The notes beneath the pieces are model-generated. The model was given only the letters and a program-made list of their open reading frames with translations. It ran no database searches and had not been told where the DNA came from. Below, in pieces: positions 1-7,061 of a DNA stretch of 8,735 nt (position 1 is its first letter; every line of letters starts with the position of its first letter). Made by a program: the position numbers and the translations under genes. This stretch comes from UBA11869 sp964544965 (GTDB lineage: Bacteria > Pseudomonadota > Gammaproteobacteria > Eutrophobiales > Eutrophobiaceae), in the NCBI GenBank assembly GCA_964544965.1, contig CAZJED010000050.1, positions 1 to 8,735 on the forward strand. Direction: 5' to 3'.

Positions 1-914
1 ACGGCAGTGGCAGACCCTTTGACAATTCTATTACCACTTAGATCGGCAAGTTCAAATGGCCCTAATGTGTGATACATATAGGCACGACCATAGCCGTGGT
101 CGATGTGGAGTTTGGCGTTATCAGCAAACTCATCTCCTGCAGGATTTATATTACAAATAGTACCAACCAGAATACTGTCGTCTTTTAAAAGTACCGTGCT
201 GTTATCTGCGCCCGCTCCGATAAAAATGGCTGCGTTTTTTTTTGTAAGTGTTATCCCCCCCTCACCATTTAAGGAACGGATTAAACCGCTGTTGATTAAG
301 AGGGAATCCCTGCCCAATTTATCAAATACCATGTCATCTTCATCATTAAATATTTGACCTGTGGCAGTATTGGTAAAGATTGCCCTTCTTGCATTCGGCA
401 TGTGAACAACTCTCGCAACACCAGCGTTACTTGTAGTAAACATCGTACCCGAATTGGTAATTATTGGATCTTCACAATTAGCACCATCACATTTTATAAC
501 GTTTCTTCTAGCCTCAAGTACAGCGCCTTCATTGTTGATGATAGTTACCCCATCCGCATCTTTTATTGCAATCGCCTGTCCATCGCCAGAAATAATAGTG
601 CCCGAATTAATGACAGTATTGTTGGTGCTATCTTCAATATTTATGGCTTTGTCATTAGCTCCACTTAACCTAATAGTCGCACCGGCATTATTAATAATGG
701 TTGTTCCCGTTTGCGTGGACCCAATTGCAGTGTTGCCGCTGGTCACATCAATCTCGGCGTTGTTTATTAGGGTGACATTGGCATCGGTGATAGTGTGTCG
801 TTCGGTACTATTTGCATTGATTGTTGTATCAGTGCCTATATCGACAGCTAAGACTATCCTGGCAGAGAGGATACCTAGACAAAAAAGATAAATAGAAAGT
901 TTTGTGAAATACAT
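1..914 (-). CDS. Autotransporter/adhesin-like surface protein, N-terminal part (cut by left edge)
   Basis: The frame is open from the ATG at 914 to the window edge: 304 codons, no stop, C-terminus missing. Residues 1-23 form a signal peptide (hydrophobic YLFCLGIL, then IVLA before Val24), so the protein is exported. From about residue 47 to 227 the chain is built of 24-28-residue units opening with motifs such as TLINNAEI, TIINNAGATI, TVINSGTI, TIINNEGAV, IITNSGTM, IFTNTATGQI and LLINSGLI. Such units are known from the beta-solenoid passengers of type V autotransporters. A CDGANC loop (Cys142/Cys147) may form a small disulfide. The segment after residue 228 is less regular. No Shine-Dalgarno is visible before the ATG, and no other in-frame start suits the signal peptide. 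The outer-membrane barrel that would prove the class lies outside the window, so a different solenoid adhesin remains possible. Confidence 0.72.
   Translation of the reverse strand, partial: MYFTKLSIYLFCLGILSARIVLAVDIGTDTTINANSTERHTITDANVTLINNAEIDVTSGNTAIGSTQTGTTIINNAGATIRLSGANDKAINIEDSTNNTVINSGTIISGDGQAIAIKDADGVTIINNEGAVLEARRNVIKCDGANCEDPIITNSGTMFTTSNAGVARVVHMPNARRAIFTNTATGQIFNDEDDMVFDKLGRDSLLINSGLIRSLNGEGGITLTKKNAAIFIGAGADNSTVLLKDDSILVGTICNINPAGDEFADNAKLHIDHGYGRAYMYHTLGPFELADLSGNRIVKGSATA
235..261 (-). repeat. G7 and A9 homopolymer tracts inside the adhesin-like gene
   Basis: On the plus strand C7 occupies 255-261 and T9 occupies 235-243, which read as G7 then A9 in the coding strand, separated by 11 bases. 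Both lie in the open reading frame at about residues 218-227. Tracts of this kind in surface-protein genes are classic sites of slipped-strand phase variation. In this copy the frame is open through both. Whether the length varies cannot be seen from one sequence. Confidence 0.5.
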
Positions 915-924
915 GCACTATTGT

Positions 925-983
925 AATCAATATCTTGCATTATAACTATTATATAAGATATTGATTTATATAGCTATATAAAT
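925..983. repeat. Nested AT-rich inverted repeats upstream of the adhesin-like gene
   Basis: A perfect 12-base inverted repeat has arms at 925-936 and 955-966 with an 18-base spacer. It overlaps by three bases a perfect 20-base palindrome at 964-983 centred on AGCT. The GC content is too low for a typical intrinsic terminator and no T-run follows on either strand. The position, between the EF-G stop and the adhesin-like start, fits an operator or transcript-end structure. Chance palindromes are more likely in such AT-rich DNA, but 12 and 20 perfect bases are longer than expected. Confidence 0.45.
939..953 (-). promoter_or_regulatory. Possible -10 boxes for the adhesin-like gene
   Basis: Two perfect minus-strand TATAAT hexamers lie at 953-948 and 944-939, 33 and 24 bases before the ATG at 914. 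They fall in the spacer of the 12-base inverted repeat, so a protein binding the repeat arms would cover them. No convincing -35 box sits at the right distance from either. In such AT-rich DNA TATAAT can occur by chance. Confidence 0.3.
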
Positions 984-1039
984 AAGATAACCACTTAAAA
1001 TTACAATAAAACCAGAATTATTTAAAAAATGGTATTTTT

Positions 1040-3130
1040 CTATTTTTTCTTTGCTTCTTCTCGCGCTAATGTTTCAGCTATCACTTCCTCAGCAACATTT
1101 TTAGGGCAAGGGCTATAATTTAGAAACTCCATTGAAAATTGACCGCGACCTGAGGTCATCGTGCGCAATGTTCCAATATAACCAAACATCTCACTTAGCG
1201 GACATTCAGCTTTAACTCGAACACCAGTTGGATTTGCTTCTTGTGATTTAATGATACTACGACGTCGATTCAAATCACCAATCACATCACCAACATTATC
1301 TTCAGGCGTATAAACATCAACTTTCATAATCGGTTCCATAAGCTGAGGCCCCGCTTTCGGCATTGATTGGCGATATGCAGCTGCTGATGCGAGTTCAAAG
1401 GCAATGGCTGAGGAGTCAACCGCATGAAACGCGCCATCAAATAGAGTGACTTTAAAATCAAGACAGGGGTAACCAGCTAATACACCTTTTTCCATACTCT
1501 TTTTAAAACCACCTTCAACAGCAGGCCAGAATTCTTTCGGGACATTACCACCTGTGACTGTTGATTCAAAAACAAAACCACTACCAGGTTCGCCGGGTTC
1601 GATAATATAGTCAATTTTACCGTATTGTCCCGAGCCACCAGATTGTTTTTTATGGGTGTATGAGTCTTCAATACGTTTTGTTACTGTTTCACGATAGGCA
1701 ACTTGCGGGCTACCAACTTCTACTTCAACACTATGTGTACGTTTTAAAATATCAACTTTAATATCAAGATGGAGCTCACCCATACCCTTTAAAATGGTTT
1801 CACCGCTATCTCGGTCGGTTTCAACTCTAAAGGAAGGGTCTTCTTTAATCATTTTACCAATTGCTATACCTAGTTTTTCTGATGCACCTTTATCGATAGG
1901 CGCAACTGCAATTGAAATAACCGGGTCTGGAAATACCATGGGTTCTAAGGTTGCTGGTTTATCCGGATCGCACAATGTGTGACCAGTTTGAACGTTCTTT
2001 AGACCGATTGCAGCAATGATATCTCCTGCTTGCGCACTATCAAGTTCTATACGTTCATCGGCGTGCATTTCAACAAGACGTCCGATACGTTCACTCTTAC
2101 CAGTAAATGTATTAAGTACTGTCATACCTTTTTCAATTTTTCCGGAATAAATACGAATAAATGTTAGCGCACCATAACGGTCATCCATGATTTTAAAAGC
2201 CAGTGCCCGTAATGGTTTGTTAGGATCAACTACCGCGTACTCCCCAGATTCATTGCCTTCTATATCAACTTCGGGTTGAGGTTTGACTTCAGTTGGATTG
2301 GGTAAATAATCAACAACAGCATCGAGAACCATTTGTACGCATTTATTTTTAAATGCCGAACCGCAATAGGTTGGAAAGAACGTGAGATTGATTGTGCCTT
2401 TACGAATACAGGATTTTAATTCATCAATAGTAGGTTCTTCGCCTTCTAAATATTTTTCCATTATGGCGTCATCTTGTTCAACAGCAGACTCTATTAATTT
2501 TTCACGCCATTCTTCGACAATATCTGTCATATCTTCCGGCACATCTTCTATATCATATTTTGCAGGGTCATTTGGATCTTTCCAAATCCATGCTTTACGA
2601 GTAAGCAAGTCTACTGCCCCAATAAAATTATCTTCGATACCAATAGGTAGTGTCATAACCAGAGGATTTGCACCAAGAACATCTTCGATTTGTTTTACAA
2701 CACGATAAAAATCAGCACCAGTACGATCGAGTTTATTTACAAAAATGATACGCGCCACTTCTGAATCATTAGCGTAACGCCAATTTGTTTCAGATTGCGG
2801 TTCAACTCCCCCCGAACCACAAAAAACACCAACACCACCGTCTAACACTTTTAAAGAACGATATACTTCAATCGTGAAGTCAACGTGTCCTGGCGTATCG
2901 ATGATATTTAATCGGTGATCATTCCAAAAGCAACTTGTCGCAGCAGACTGAATTGTAATTCCGCGTTCCTGTTCCTGTTCCATAAAATCTGTTGTGGCTT
3001 CACCATCATGTACCTCACCGGTTTTATGTATTTTTCCGGTCAGTTTTAAAATACGTTCTGATGTTGTTGTCTTTCCCGCATCAACGTGTGCGAAGATCCC
3101 TATGTTTCTATAATTTGTTAAGTCAGTCAT
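1040..3130 (-). CDS. fusA: Elongation factor G, second paralogue (EF-G 2, fusA2 type)
   Basis: This is a translational GTPase of 696 residues, full length for EF-G, which drives ribosome translocation and, with ribosome recycling factor, splits post-termination ribosomes. The G1 motif AHVDAGKT is at 14-21, the G2-region RGITI at 56-60, G3 DTPGH at 78-82, G4 NKLD at 132-135 and G5 GSAFKNK at 257-263. Domains II-V follow, with the domain IV tip histidine in FHAVDSS (His569). The start YRNIGIFAHVDAGKTT and the phrases EVYRSLKVLDGG, GSGGVEPQSETNWRYAN and NKLDR match the second EF-G of Vibrio, Shewanella and Pseudomonas rather than the str-operon copy (ERSLRVLDG, NKMDR). No rpsL, rpsG or tuf flanks it, which agrees with a stand-alone paralogue. 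The ATG is preceded by a weak GAG core seven bases upstream. No clear terminator follows the stop. The family is certain; the paralogue assignment is from memory of family sequences. Confidence 0.95.
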   Translation of the reverse strand: MTDLTNYRNIGIFAHVDAGKTTTSERILKLTGKIHKTGEVHDGEATTDFMEQEQERGITIQSAATSCFWNDHRLNIIDTPGHVDFTIEVYRSLKVLDGGVGVFCGSGGVEPQSETNWRYANDSEVARIIFVNKLDRTGADFYRVVKQIEDVLGANPLVMTLPIGIEDNFIGAVDLLTRKAWIWKDPNDPAKYDIEDVPEDMTDIVEEWREKLIESAVEQDDAIMEKYLEGEEPTIDELKSCIRKGTINLTFFPTYCGSAFKNKCVQMVLDAVVDYLPNPTEVKPQPEVDIEGNESGEYAVVDPNKPLRALAFKIMDDRYGALTFIRIYSGKIEKGMTVLNTFTGKSERIGRLVEMHADERIELDSAQAGDIIAAIGLKNVQTGHTLCDPDKPATLEPMVFPDPVISIAVAPIDKGASEKLGIAIGKMIKEDPSFRVETDRDSGETILKGMGELHLDIKVDILKRTHSVEVEVGSPQVAYRETVTKRIEDSYTHKKQSGGSGQYGKIDYIIEPGEPGSGFVFESTVTGGNVPKEFWPAVEGGFKKSMEKGVLAGYPCLDFKVTLFDGAFHAVDSSAIAFELASAAAYRQSMPKAGPQLMEPIMKVDVYTPEDNVGDVIGDLNRRRSIIKSQEANPTGVRVKAECPLSEMFGYIGTLRTMTSGRGQFSMEFLNYSPCPKNVAEEVIAETLAREEAKKK

Positions 3131-3231
3131 TTTTTCACTCTATGTATAAAAATTAGCAAATTTTGTTTTTTTATCTATGAATATTTATAGCAAATAAAAA
3201 TTAATGATATTAGTTAATTATCATTCAATCT

Positions 3232-3269
3232 GGCGGCGGATTATAAACTAGAATCACTAATTATGTGAA
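3232..3269 (-). promoter_or_regulatory. Promoter of the EF-G gene with GC-rich discriminator
   Basis: Read on the minus strand, TTCACA (3269-3264, five of six matches to TTGACA) is followed by an 18-base spacer and a perfect TATAAT (3245-3240). Immediately after comes CCGCCGCC (3239-3232), one of the few GC-rich patches in the intergenic DNA. A GC-rich discriminator between -10 and the start site is a known mark of sigma-70 promoters repressed by ppGpp/DksA, typical of translation genes. The start site would be near 3233, giving a 5' leader of about 100 bases. Confidence 0.6.
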
Positions 3270-3378
3270 ATATAATGTAATTTTAAGATTTGAAAGGAAC
3301 AGAAGACACTTGAAATCCGAGTAAAAATCAGGGTAAAAAATCTAAAAATTCAGCCTACCGAGACAGTAAAATACTGCG

Positions 3379-3384
3379 TATAAT
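3379..3384 (+). promoter_or_regulatory. -10 box placed for a leaderless yqcC transcript
   Basis: A perfect TATAAT lies seven bases before the yqcC ATG at 3392, so initiation at the usual distance would begin at or one base before the A of the start codon. A TG pair sits two bases upstream of the box, close to the extended -10 pattern. No good -35 box is present at 16-18 bases. No Shine-Dalgarno can be seen before the ATG, which agrees with a leaderless mRNA. Confidence 0.4.
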
Positions 3385-3391
3385 CAGTTAA

Positions 3392-3736
3392 ATGCATGAT
3401 ATTTCGAATAGAATCGCTGATGTACTACTTGAGGTAGAGGCGAGTTTACGGATACACGGCAAATGGGATGAGCGTAGGCCAAAAGCTAACGATTTAGAGA
3501 GCACAACGCCATTTTGCATGGACACGCTAAGATTTGAACAATGGCTGCAGTGGATTTTTCTTCCCACAATGAAGGATGCAATCGAGCAGATCAAACCCCT
3601 CCCTCTTCAAAGCGCAATTTTTGAATATGCCGAAGAATGTTTGCATAAAAATGACCCATCAACAGAACAATTATTAAAGCAACTAAAACTTTTTGATAAT
3701 TTAATAAGTATGCAGACTGGGGTTAAAAAACATTAA
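3392..3736 (+). CDS. yqcC: YqcC family protein (DUF446)
   Basis: This is a 114-residue soluble, mostly helical protein, close to the roughly 110 residues of E. coli YqcC. The family core is clear: an N-terminal helix, HGKWDERRP at 22-30, then STTPFCMDTLRFEQWLQWIFLP at 37-58, followed by a helix rich in acidic and aromatic residues. E. coli YqcC has the same ST-PFFMDT-EWLQW-IP pattern. Thr59 stands where E. coli has Arg in its PRM motif. The molecular function of the family is unknown; in enterobacteria it neighbours the tRNA pseudouridine synthase truC, which is absent here. A TAA stop in frame directly before the ATG fixes the start, and alignment with the family supports it. The peroxiredoxin gene follows closely on the same strand, suggesting co-transcription. 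Confidence 0.88.
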   Translation: MHDISNRIADVLLEVEASLRIHGKWDERRPKANDLESTTPFCMDTLRFEQWLQWIFLPTMKDAIEQIKPLPLQSAIFEYAEECLHKNDPSTEQLLKQLKLFDNLISMQTGVKKH

Positions 3737-3785
3737 TAATTTTAAAATAAAAAATATCTATAAATTACACTTATTAATAGTAGTT

Positions 3786-4277
3786 ATGATATTTCCATTT
3801 AATTTGAAAGCAGAACTATCGTTAAATGACCCAGCTCCATATTTCGAGTTATTCGATCAAAATGGTAATCAACATAAATTAACCGATTACAATGGCGAAT
3901 GGTTAGTTCTTTATTTTTACCCGAAGGATGATACACCTGGTTGCACAACTGAAGCATGCTCCTTCAGAGATGATATTTATAAAATCCGCGAACTAAAAAC
4001 AAAAATAATCGGAGTAAGTACTGATGACAAAGAAAGCCATGAAAAATTTTCTAAAAAATATAGCCTTCCTTTTCCTTTATTATCTGATAAAGATGCAGTA
4101 GTAGCTAAATCATATGGTTCTGCTTTTAAAATCGGTCCGTTTACAATGGCTAAACGTCATACTTTTATAATTTCACCTGCAGGGAAAATAGCAATGATCT
4201 ATAGAAAGGTTGACCCAGATAGTCATAGCAATGAGATAATTGGTAGCTTAAAATTGTTAACTTCAGAAGAAAATTAA
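3786..4277 (+). CDS. PrxQ/Bcp-type peroxiredoxin, probably exported; start uncertain
   Basis: This is a thiol peroxidase of the AhpC/TSA thioredoxin fold, which reduces peroxides with thioredoxin-like donors. From the ATG at 3786 it has 163 residues. The peroxidatic cysteine is Cys53 in FYPKDDTPGCTTEAC and the resolving cysteine is Cys58; this five-residue spacing defines the PrxQ/Bcp group. Residues 1-9 (MIFPFNLKA) look like the end of a signal peptide. The same frame is open upstream to 3708 and supplies a basic n-region and more hydrophobic core (KNIYKLHLLIVV) before the ATG. A start at the ATA codon at 3747, eleven codons-plus-two upstream (39 bases), would give 176 residues with a normal 22-residue signal peptide, ten bases after the yqcC stop. 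No Shine-Dalgarno favours either start. The enzyme family is certain; periplasmic location is inferred. Confidence 0.92.
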   Translation: MIFPFNLKAELSLNDPAPYFELFDQNGNQHKLTDYNGEWLVLYFYPKDDTPGCTTEACSFRDDIYKIRELKTKIIGVSTDDKESHEKFSKKYSLPFPLLSDKDAVVAKSYGSAFKIGPFTMAKRHTFIISPAGKIAMIYRKVDPDSHSNEIIGSLKLLTSEEN

Positions 4278-4297
4278 TAGCAGGTTTTATACGTATT

Positions 4298-5053
4298 TTA
4301 ATTATTCATTTTGGAAAGCGTTTCACTTGCCGAATTAATTAAGAATGTTGTATCAATACCGACCGTTAACAGACTAAATCCCTTTTCTTTGTAAGGTAAA
4401 ACAGCATCCGCACTAATCCCGAATATACCCAAACTTTTTTTTGCTTTTTGACAGGCTTCAATTATTTCTTTTATAGCAGATTGAACAATAGGGTGTTCTA
4501 TTTCTCCAGGTTTTCCTAAGCTAGCCGATAAATCATAAGGTCCAATTAGTATTGCATCGACACCTTCTAACTTTACTATATCAACAATGTTGTTAACTGC
4601 TTCGGAACTTTCAGCTTGTAATACAACGGCAGTTTCCTCATTTGCATTTTTTAAATAGTGGTCAAAATCAATACCATATTTATGGGCTCGACCAATCCCA
4701 ATCCCTCTTTGTCCATCAGGCGCATATTTACAATCGCTAATAATTCTTTTTGCTTGGTCTGCATTATGTACTTGCGGGACAATCACGCCAGCCGCCCCAA
4801 TATCGAGTGCTTTTTTAATCCAGACAGTATCATCGGCAGGAATACGAACTAAGCATGGCGTAGGGGCAGCAGCTTGTAACATTGTTTGAGTTTGTTGTGG
4901 GTTGAAGGCTCCATGTTCAGCATCGATAAATAACCAATCATAGCCAACGTTTGCAAGTAACTCACAAATTTCCGGTGATGGTAGGCTTACTAAAGTCCCT
5001 ATCAGTATTTCTCTTGAACGCAGACGTTTGGCAAAATTATTTGTGTTTTTCAT
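4298..5053 (-). CDS. HpcH/HpaI family class II aldolase
   Basis: This is a 251-residue metal-dependent aldolase of the HpaI/GarL/RhmA family (TIM barrel of the phosphoenolpyruvate/pyruvate superfamily), which cleaves or forms 2-oxo acids with pyruvate as one partner and an aldehyde as the other. Family residues are present: the Asp44-His47 pair in IDAEHG, Arg70 in LVRIP, and the metal ligands Glu148 (LQAESSEAV) and Asp174 (GPYDLSASLG). The real substrate cannot be read from sequence. No signal peptide is seen, so it is cytoplasmic. AAGG nine bases before the ATG is a fair Shine-Dalgarno. The gene starts 31 bases after the symporter stop and is the last gene of the leftward operon. It converges on the peroxiredoxin gene with only 20 bases between the stops and no clear terminator. 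Confidence 0.9.
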   Translation of the reverse strand: MKNTNNFAKRLRSREILIGTLVSLPSPEICELLANVGYDWLFIDAEHGAFNPQQTQTMLQAAAPTPCLVRIPADDTVWIKKALDIGAAGVIVPQVHNADQAKRIISDCKYAPDGQRGIGIGRAHKYGIDFDHYLKNANEETAVVLQAESSEAVNNIVDIVKLEGVDAILIGPYDLSASLGKPGEIEHPIVQSAIKEIIEACQKAKKSLGIFGISADAVLPYKEKGFSLLTVGIDTTFLINSASETLSKMNN

Positions 5054-5084
5054 TGTTTATAGCCTTAAGTATAAAAATATTAAA

Positions 5085-6734
5085 TTAGTGTGTTACTGCA
5101 CCTTCCGCCCCAAGCCCTGTTTGCGCTCGGACAAATTGGTCATCAAAGGCAACAATTTCTTTTTTCGCCCGCGCACTGTTATCTAAATATGAAATTATTA
5201 TGATAGTGATAAATGCAATACTCATTGAAAACAGAGCAGGGTATTTATAGGGAAATATTGCTTCCGCATTACCGAGAATATCGACCCAAACAATAGGGCC
5301 TAAAAGAACACAAAAAATAGCTGTAAATAAACCTGCTGCTCCACCAATAAAAGCACCACGCGTAGTAAGGCGCGACCAATACATGGAAAAGAAGAGAATA
5401 GGAAAATTAACACTAGCCGCAATCGCAAAGGCAAGACCGACCATATAGGCAACATTTTGTTGTTCAAAAGTTATGCCTAGTAGTATCGCAGTAATTCCTA
5501 ATATAACAGTACTGATACGTGAAACCATTACTTCATTTTTTTCCTGCACTTTATCGCGACATAAAAGACTTGCGTAAAGGTCATGTGAGATTGCCGAAGC
5601 ACCCGCTAGTGTTAATCCTGAAACAACTGCTAGGATGGTGGCAAATGCTACAGCTGAAATAAAACCAAGGAAAATATCACCACCAACAGCTTTTGATAGG
5701 TGAACAGCGGCCATATTATTTCCTCCAAATATATTACCTGCTTCATTCAGATAGGAGGGATTATTTGACAGCATAACGATTGCACCAAAACCAATTACGA
5801 ACGTTAATATATAAAAATAACCTATAAAGCTAGTTGCAAAAAATACAGAGTTTCTTGCTTGTTTTGCATCTTTGACTGTAAAAAAACGCATCAGAATATG
5901 GGGTAACCCGGCAGTGCCGAACATTAAGGCCAGTCCCAGTGAAATTGCAGATACCGGGTCGCTAATCAACCCCCCAGGGGACATGATTGCTTCACCTAAA
6001 CGATGATTTTTTGTTGCCTCTGCAAATAGTTCATTAAATGAGAATTCAAATTTGTATAAAACCGCTAGCGCTAAAAACGTTGCACCAAACAATAACAAAA
6101 TTGCTTTTATTGTTTGTACCCATGTGGTTGCGAGCATCCCACCAAAGGTAACATAACAAATCATGAGCACACCAACTATACAAACTGCTATTGAATAATC
6201 TAAGCCAAATAGAATCTGAATTAATTTACCAGCACCAACCATTTGTGCAATTAAATAAAGGATAACAACAGCAAGTGTCCCGCAGGCAGCAAGGGAACGA
6301 ATTGGCAAAGCCTGCAGTCGAAATGAAACTGCATCGGTGAAAGTATATTTACCAAGATTCCTTAAACGTTCAGCAAGTAAGAATAAAATAACAGGCCATC
6401 CCACCAAAAAACCAATCGAGTAAATTAACCCATCAAAACCACTCGCAAAAACCAAGCCCGAAATTCCTAAAAAAGAGGCAGCTGACATGTAGTCACCCGC
6501 AATAGCTAAACCATTTTGTAAGCCACCAATACTCCCTCCAGCTGTATAAAAATCACTTGCCGATTTTGTTTTCTTAGCTGCCCAGTAGGTAATTCCCAGC
6601 GTAATAGAAATAAATATAATAAACATAATAACCGCTGTCATATTTATATTCCCAGAGCTAACTGATAAATGATCATCGGCGTGAACATTTAATGAATTTA
6701 TTGTGAGTAGGGCTGATAGTATTCGTAATATCAT
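5085..6734 (-). CDS. actP: ActP-type cation/acetate symporter (SSS family)
   Basis: This sodium/solute symporter has 549 residues, the same length as E. coli ActP, which imports acetate and glycolate with a cation. After a cleavable-looking N-terminus (residues 1-19, ending NVHA before Asp-Asp) there are about 13 hydrophobic membrane segments. Typical ActP stretches are DFYTAGGSIGGLQNGLAIAGDYMSAASF (about 62-89), FGTAGLPHILMRFFTVKDA, and AFATILAVVSGLTLAGASAISHDLY. The C-terminus RAQTGLGAEGAVTH is also ActP-like. A weak AGAG lies before the ATG, and the start is nine bases after the DUF485 stop, so the two are probably translationally coupled. The usual partner acs is not nearby. With an aldolase next in the operon, transport of another small carboxylate such as pyruvate or glycolate is possible; that is inference. 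Confidence 0.93.
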   Translation of the reverse strand: MILRILSALLTINSLNVHADDHLSVSSGNINMTAVIMFIIFISITLGITYWAAKKTKSASDFYTAGGSIGGLQNGLAIAGDYMSAASFLGISGLVFASGFDGLIYSIGFLVGWPVILFLLAERLRNLGKYTFTDAVSFRLQALPIRSLAACGTLAVVILYLIAQMVGAGKLIQILFGLDYSIAVCIVGVLMICYVTFGGMLATTWVQTIKAILLLFGATFLALAVLYKFEFSFNELFAEATKNHRLGEAIMSPGGLISDPVSAISLGLALMFGTAGLPHILMRFFTVKDAKQARNSVFFATSFIGYFYILTFVIGFGAIVMLSNNPSYLNEAGNIFGGNNMAAVHLSKAVGGDIFLGFISAVAFATILAVVSGLTLAGASAISHDLYASLLCRDKVQEKNEVMVSRISTVILGITAILLGITFEQQNVAYMVGLAFAIAASVNFPILFFSMYWSRLTTRGAFIGGAAGLFTAIFCVLLGPIVWVDILGNAEAIFPYKYPALFSMSIAFITIIIISYLDNSARAKKEIVAFDDQFVRAQTGLGAEGAVTH

Positions 6735-6743
6735 TATAGATCT

Positions 6744-7058
6744 CTAATTTTTAATTACCTGCTTAATAACTTTTTGATTCATTTCATCTAACTTTTTGTT
6801 AGCAATGTAAACATAAACCCCTGTGAGAAAGATACTTAATAATATAATCAGGAGACCGATAATTATTCCCAGTGTAATTACACTATCAGAGAATATTTTT
6901 TGGGAAAAAATATTTGGAGCAAAAGCAATAATTGTTATAAATGTAAAATAACAGGAAATTATAATTATAGTTAATCCCCAACTTATTTTATTTCGCAATC
7001 TAACTAAATCCAAAAAATCAGAATGATTTCTTATTTTTTTATATATTTCATGCATCAT
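6744..7058 (-). CDS. DUF485 family membrane protein (YjcH-like)
   Basis: This is a small inner-membrane protein of 104 residues, the usual size for the family. Residues 17-28 (LDLVRLRNKISW) carry the family's basic stretch before helix 1 (about 29-48). Helix 2 spans about 62-86, followed by a basic and acidic C-terminal tail (KKLDEMNQKVIKQVIKN). DUF485 genes are regularly found directly before actP, as here, with nine bases between the stop TAG and the ActP ATG; they are thought to assist the symporter, but the mechanism is not known. Two adjacent ATG codons (7058 and 7055) could each be used. There is no Shine-Dalgarno, but two TAA stops of an upstream reading frame abut the first ATG, suggesting coupling by re-initiation. 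Confidence 0.88.
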   Translation of the reverse strand: MMHEIYKKIRNHSDFLDLVRLRNKISWGLTIIIISCYFTFITIIAFAPNIFSQKIFSDSVITLGIIIGLLIILLSIFLTGVYVYIANKKLDEMNQKVIKQVIKN

Positions 7059-7061
7059 TTA

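Noticed and set aside
454..891. Plus-strand open frame with hydrophobic stretches opposite the adhesin-like gene
   Set aside because: It is antisense to a frame with a signal peptide and clear solenoid repeats. The hydrophobic residues come from the complement of Asn/Ile-rich repeat codons, and no Shine-Dalgarno or family motif is present.
1020..1040. AAAAAT-ACC-ATTTTT hairpin as an EF-G terminator
   Set aside because: The six-base A/T-only stem is too weak to call, and the T-run is part of the stem itself.
2382..2708. Plus-strand frame opposite the EF-G gene
   Set aside because: It lies wholly within a strongly conserved EF-G coding region and its serine/isoleucine-rich product shows no domain.
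3203..3225. Inverted repeat AATGATA/TATCATT resembling half of a Fur box
   Set aside because: The arms are seven bases with a nine-base spacer, which does not fit the Fur 19-base pattern. It lies downstream of the proposed EF-G start site and is plausible by chance in AT-rich DNA.
4278..4297. Short palindrome ATACGTAT between the two convergent stops as a bidirectional terminator
   Set aside because: It is only eight bases with no loop and no GC-rich stem, so it cannot act as an ordinary intrinsic terminator. None was identified here.
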